A DNA stretch of 64,000 bases. It comes from Phycisphaerales bacterium (GTDB lineage: Bacteria > Planctomycetota > Phycisphaerae > UBA1845 > Fen-1342). The stretch covers positions 1 to 64,000 of the forward strand of contig JALHJL010000010.1 of the NCBI GenBank assembly GCA_022839625.1, read 5' to 3'. The notes beneath the pieces were generated by a model. It was given only the letters and a program-made list of their open reading frames with translations, had not been told where the DNA came from and did not search any database. Positions 61,352-64,000 of the stretch are shown here, piece by piece (position 1 is the stretch's first letter; each line of letters opens with the position of its first letter). A program made the position numbers and the translations under genes.

Positions 61352-62685
61352 CGAAGGCCGGCGGGCCGGCCCTGCTGTTCGAGCGCGTCAAGGGCTCGGA
61401 TGTTCCGCTCGTCATCAACACGTTCGGCACCCGGGAGCGCATGTGCCTGGCGCTGGGCTGCGACGATTTCGACGCGCTGGCCGCCCGCGTGCGCAACCTG
61501 CTGAAACCCGAGATCCCCACAACCCTGATGCAAAAGCTCAAGAAGCTCCCCGAGTTGGCGCAGCTCGGCAGCCTGCCGCCCAGGATCGTCAAGCGCGGCG
61601 TATGCCAGGAGGTCGTACACACGAGCGACGCCGATCTGTTCGCGTTGCCGGCGCTGAAGTGCTGGCCGCAGGACGGCGGGCGCTACATCACCCTGGGGGC
61701 GGTCTTCACGAAAGACCCCGAGACCCGCGACCGCAACGTGGGCATGTATCGCGTCCAGCTCTTCGAGCCGAAGCTCGCCGCCATGCATTGGCACATGCAC
61801 CACGACGGCGCCCGGCATTTCCGCCGGTACCAACAGCGCGGCGAGCGGATGCCGTTGGCGATCGCGCTGGGCGGGCCGGCCATCCTGCCGTACGCGGCCA
61901 CCTGTCCGCTGCCGCCGGGGCTCGATGAGTGCCTGTTTGCCGGGTTCCTCCAGGGGCAGGCGCTCGAGCTGGCGCCCTGTGTCACGCAACCGGAGATTGA
62001 GGTTCCCGCGACGGCGGAGATCGTCATTGAAGGTTACATCGACCCGCAGGAAGAGCTGATCCGCGAAGGGCCGTTCGGCGACCACACGGGCTTCTACTCG
62101 TTGCCGGACGACTACCCGCGGTTCCACGTGACGGCCGTCACCCACCGGCGGCAGCCGATCTACCCGACGACCATCGTGGGCCAGCCGCCGCAGGAGGATT
62201 ACTGGTTCGGCAAGGCCACCGAGCGGCTCTTCCTGCCCCTGCTGCAAATGTTGGTCCCGGACGTGATCGACTACGACCTGCCGCTCTTCGGGTGCTTCCA
62301 CAACTGCGTCTTCGTGAAGATCAGGAAGGAGTATCCGTTGCAGGCCCGGCGCGTGATGTACGCGCTGTGGGGCGCGGGGCAGATGTCGCTGGCGAAGATC
62401 ATTGTGGTGGTGGACGCGCACGTGGACGTGCACAACCAGGAGGAGGTGCTGTTCCAGTTGTGCAGCAACGTGGACCCGCGGCGCGACCTCGTGCTGGTCG
62501 ATGGGCCGCTGGACATCCTGGACCACGCCGCCCCGGTCTGCGGCGCCGGGGGTAAGCTGGGGATCGACGCGACGCGGAAGATCGCGGGCGAGGGGCAGGT
62601 ACGCCCGTGGCCGGACGAGCTGCGAATGACGCCGGAGATCGTCGCGCTGGTGACGCGCCGGTGGGGCGAGTATGGGTTGGGATGA
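61234..62685 (+). CDS. UbiD-family prenylated-FMN decarboxylase
   Basis: The 483-residue enzyme starts at GTG 61234 with AAGGAG six bases upstream. It shows the UbiD plan: N-terminal DLQTFLAELEERGWLKRI, NVGMYRVQLFEP with the conserved Asn/Arg, HWHMHHDGARHF, PLAIALGGPAILPYAA, and the catalytic acidic block IREGPFGDHTGFYS. YALWGAGQMSLAKIIVVVDAHVDVHN and KLGIDATRK near the C-terminus complete it. Family members use prenylated FMN and metal to decarboxylate unsaturated acids, as in ubiquinone or menaquinone (futalosine) biosynthesis. The substrate is not decidable here; no ubiX or mqn genes are in the window. It overlaps a small Cys-rich gene upstream. Confidence 0.92.
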   Translation: MPAADLQTFLAELEERGWLKRIHTPVDPALEITEIADRVTKAGGPALLFERVKGSDVPLVINTFGTRERMCLALGCDDFDALAARVRNLLKPEIPTTLMQKLKKLPELAQLGSLPPRIVKRGVCQEVVHTSDADLFALPALKCWPQDGGRYITLGAVFTKDPETRDRNVGMYRVQLFEPKLAAMHWHMHHDGARHFRRYQQRGERMPLAIALGGPAILPYAATCPLPPGLDECLFAGFLQGQALELAPCVTQPEIEVPATAEIVIEGYIDPQEELIREGPFGDHTGFYSLPDDYPRFHVTAVTHRRQPIYPTTIVGQPPQEDYWFGKATERLFLPLLQMLVPDVIDYDLPLFGCFHNCVFVKIRKEYPLQARRVMYALWGAGQMSLAKIIVVVDAHVDVHNQEEVLFQLCSNVDPRRDLVLVDGPLDILDHAAPVCGAGGKLGIDATRKIAGEGQVRPWPDELRMTPEIVALVTRRWGEYGLG

Positions 62686-62699
62686 AGTCGCCGCTCGAA

Positions 62700-62726
62700 C
62701 AGAGCCCGGAGCGCGAGCGACGGGTT
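62700..62726 (+). repeat. REP copy left of the RAYT gene
   Basis: AGAGCCCGGAGCGCGAGCGA (continuing CGGGTTT) starts 14 bp after the UbiD stop and is shared with the repeats at 63293 and 8976. Confidence 0.65.
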
Positions 62727-62760
62727 TCAAGACGTTCCTCTGAGATCAAGAAGCTCTTGC

Positions 62761-63249
62761 ATGTCGGAACCCCTGGCCTACTTTCTGACGTGGACATGCT
62801 ACGGCACGTAGTGCCACCGGGATGAGCGCGGCTCGGTGGACGATGCGCACAACATCTACGGCACGCCGTTTCTGGTCCCGGACGCGCACCGTGGAGCAGA
62901 CGAGCGTCGGCGCCTCGCGAATCCGCCCGAGACGCTCGATGCGGACGCGCGCCGAGTGGTCCGGAACACCATCGTTGCGCATTGTGCGTGCCGTCAGTGG
63001 ACGATCCTGGCGTTGCAGGTCAGAAGCAATCATGTTCACCTGGTGGTCGAGAACCCCCGTGTGCCTCCTGAGACGGTGTTGACCCAGCTCAAGGCCTGGT
63101 GCACGCACCGCTGGCGGGAAGCCGGGCTCGCCGGGCCGCGTGCCGCGGTGTGGACGCATCACGGCAGCACGCGCTACCTGTGGCACGTCGTCGGCGTGCG
63201 GCAGGCCGTGGATTACGTTACGGATGGGCAAGGGCACGACCTGCCGTAG
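62761..63249 (+). pseudogene. REP-associated tyrosine transposase (RAYT, Y1_Tnp) with internal amber codon
   Basis: The frame from ATG 62761 encodes the family N-terminus AYFLTWTCYGT and then meets TAG at 62809-62811, where relatives have Trp (TWxxYGTW), so the change is probably TGG to TAG. After the stop the same frame continues uninterrupted to 63249 with CHRDERGSVDDAHNIYGTPF, the HUH motif NHVHLVVE, and AVDYVTDGQ with the presumed catalytic Tyr. Y1 transposases nick single-stranded DNA and are linked to REP mobilisation. REP copies flank it on both sides. Unless the amber is suppressed or translation restarts downstream, it is inactive. Confidence 0.8.
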
Positions 63250-63292
63250 GTGGCAAGGGTTGCTTGGAGCAGCGCGCCAGGCGCTGCGCGTG

Positions 63293-63373
63293 AGTGCCCG
63301 GAGCGCGAGCGAGGGGTTGCTGGTTGAACCGAGGCGTCATCGGGAACCCGTCGCTGGCGCTCCGGGCTCTGAT
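63293..63373. repeat. Inverted pair of REPs right of the RAYT gene
   Basis: GCCCGGAGCGCGAGCGAGGGG and, 35 bp on, AACCCGTCGCTGGCGCTCCGG (continuing GCTCTGA) form an inverted pair, the BIME arrangement. Confidence 0.65.
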
Positions 63374-63384
63374 TACGGTGTGCG

Positions 63385-63798
63385 CTACGGCCACTTCGGC
63401 AGGGGTGCGGTCTCCGCGTCCTCGTACTCGGGCTGATTGGGAAGCAGGGGAGTGACGCTTCCGCTGCCGCAGCTTGTGCAGGCGACCCCGAGCGGAAGCC
63501 GCAACGGACCGCCCGGCTCGCGCTGCACGAGCGCGGGCACGAAACGCTTGTTGCAGTCATAGCAGTAGTACCACGGGTAGAACGCCGGCGTGCCGCACTT
63601 GGGGCAGCGGTGCGGGGCCGGCTCCCCGCGCGGATAGGTCACGACTCCCTCGGCCTGGCAGGACAGGCAGACCCCGGCCTCGGTGAACTTGCTCGCGATC
63701 GTGGGCCCGCTCTTGCGGCCGAACAGCGAATACGCCGTCGCACCGAACCCGACCACGATCACTGCCACCATCACTGCTTGCCGCTGAGGCTTGGACAC
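63385..63798 (-). CDS. Membrane-anchored zinc-ribbon protein
   Basis: The 137-residue protein has one N-terminal membrane helix (VMVAVIVVGFGATAYSLFG) and a soluble part with paired Cys motifs CLSCQ, CPKCG, YCYDCNKRF and CTSCG, consistent with two zinc ribbons. The Cys pairs and Gly/Pro-rich loops show no catalytic residues. GTG 63798 has GGAG eight bases upstream. It follows, on the minus strand, a gene whose start lies off the right edge, with only 12 bp between, so the two may be cotranscribed. Function unknown. Confidence 0.8.
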   Translation of the reverse strand: MSKPQRQAVMVAVIVVGFGATAYSLFGRKSGPTIASKFTEAGVCLSCQAEGVVTYPRGEPAPHRCPKCGTPAFYPWYYCYDCNKRFVPALVQREPGGPLRLPLGVACTSCGSGSVTPLLPNQPEYEDAETAPLPKWP

Positions 63799-63810
63799 GT
63801 GCGGTCTCCG

Positions 63811-64000
63811 CTAGCGTCGGTCTTCCTGCGCATTGGGCAGGTTCCGCCAGGCGTTGTTCTTGGTCCGCCAGGTGGCGCTCAGCTCTTCCGGGTACGAATA
63901 GGGGTGGAGATTGTCCCGGGAGCCGAGTTGCTTGCCGCCGGCGCCGCCGGCCAGTTGGATCGCGCGCCAACGGGGGTAGCGCTGCGGCGGGACCATGTAG
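63811..64000 (-). CDS. C-terminal part of an unknown gene cut by the window edge
   Basis: The frame is open to the right edge and ends at 63811. The visible 62 residues (VPPQRYPRWRAIQL; SRDNLHPYSYPEELSATWRTKNNAWRNLP) show no recognised domain. An ATG at 63996 could make it a short complete protein, but it lacks a visible ribosome site, so it is treated as partial. Confidence 0.5.
   Translation of the reverse strand, partial: YMVPPQRYPRWRAIQLAGGAGGKQLGSRDNLHPYSYPEELSATWRTKNNAWRNLPNAQEDRR

Overview
The window is GC-rich bacterial chromosome that looks like a Planctomycetota genome, probably class Phycisphaerae or a relative. The support is a type II secretion/type IV-pilus hybrid locus with PilM/N/O/P-like parts, secreted proteins ending in paired dockerin-like GDIN-type calcium repeats, a PEP-CTERM protein, a prepilin-like protein with the ANVLFxDGHV tail, a split three-gene transhydrogenase, and many GTAG-headed palindromic repeats. 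The lineage is inferred from gene content; no rRNA lies in the window.

Layout. 1-0.5 kb: decayed IS66 transposase. 0.5-4.7 kb: methyltransferase, RNase Z-like hydrolase, nrdR with a second ATP-cone protein, and an unknown protein. 5.2-8.4 kb: MmeI-like single-chain restriction-modification enzyme carrying an in-frame palindromic repeat. 8.4-9.0 kb: GIY-YIG remnant, tRNA-Pro(CGG) and repeats. 9.1-12.0 kb: pntAA-pntAB-pntB. 12.3-14.0 kb: CBS-domain protein, MreD-like protein and lipoprotein. 14.0-35.7 kb (minus strand): secretion locus gspF, gspG, gspH-I-J-K, pilM/N-like, pilO/P-like, and a 4204-residue secretin with about 38 tandem N-domain repeats, the most striking feature here. 36-38.7 kb: unknown protein, PIN/TRAM protein, AlkA-type glycosylase. 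39.4-46.7 kb: exported-protein island (dockerin proteins, phytase-like protein, PEP-CTERM/lamin-tail protein, prepilin-like protein). 47-54.8 kb: Rnk, topoisomerase VI subunit B, GT-C glycosyltransferase interrupted in frame by a MITE-like element, and a FixL/FixJ-type two-component pair. 55-61 kb: HtrA protease, Spy-like protein, TrkH/TrkA potassium uptake, YacP nuclease, PilZ protein. 61-64 kb: Cys-rich mini-protein, UbiD decarboxylase, RAYT transposase with an amber codon between REP copies, zinc-ribbon membrane protein and a gene cut by the window edge.

How it works together. The pseudopilins, platform protein, PilMNOP-like inner-membrane proteins and giant secretin would form an export machine. 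Its ATPase (GspE) and prepilin peptidase are not in the window. The exoprotein island is a plausible but unproven set of surface or secreted products.

The repeats are a second theme. A MITE-like element with 12-bp terminal inverted repeats CAGTCCGCCGCA and 4-bp target duplications occurs at 41.2 and 50.8 kb (truncated at 12.2 kb). At 50.8 kb, element plus duplication add exactly 150 bp to an open glycosyltransferase gene. The MITE encloses GTAG-headed inverted hairpins like those near tRNA-Pro and inside the restriction gene, and a RAYT-type transposase with a different flanking REP family lies at 62.8 kb.
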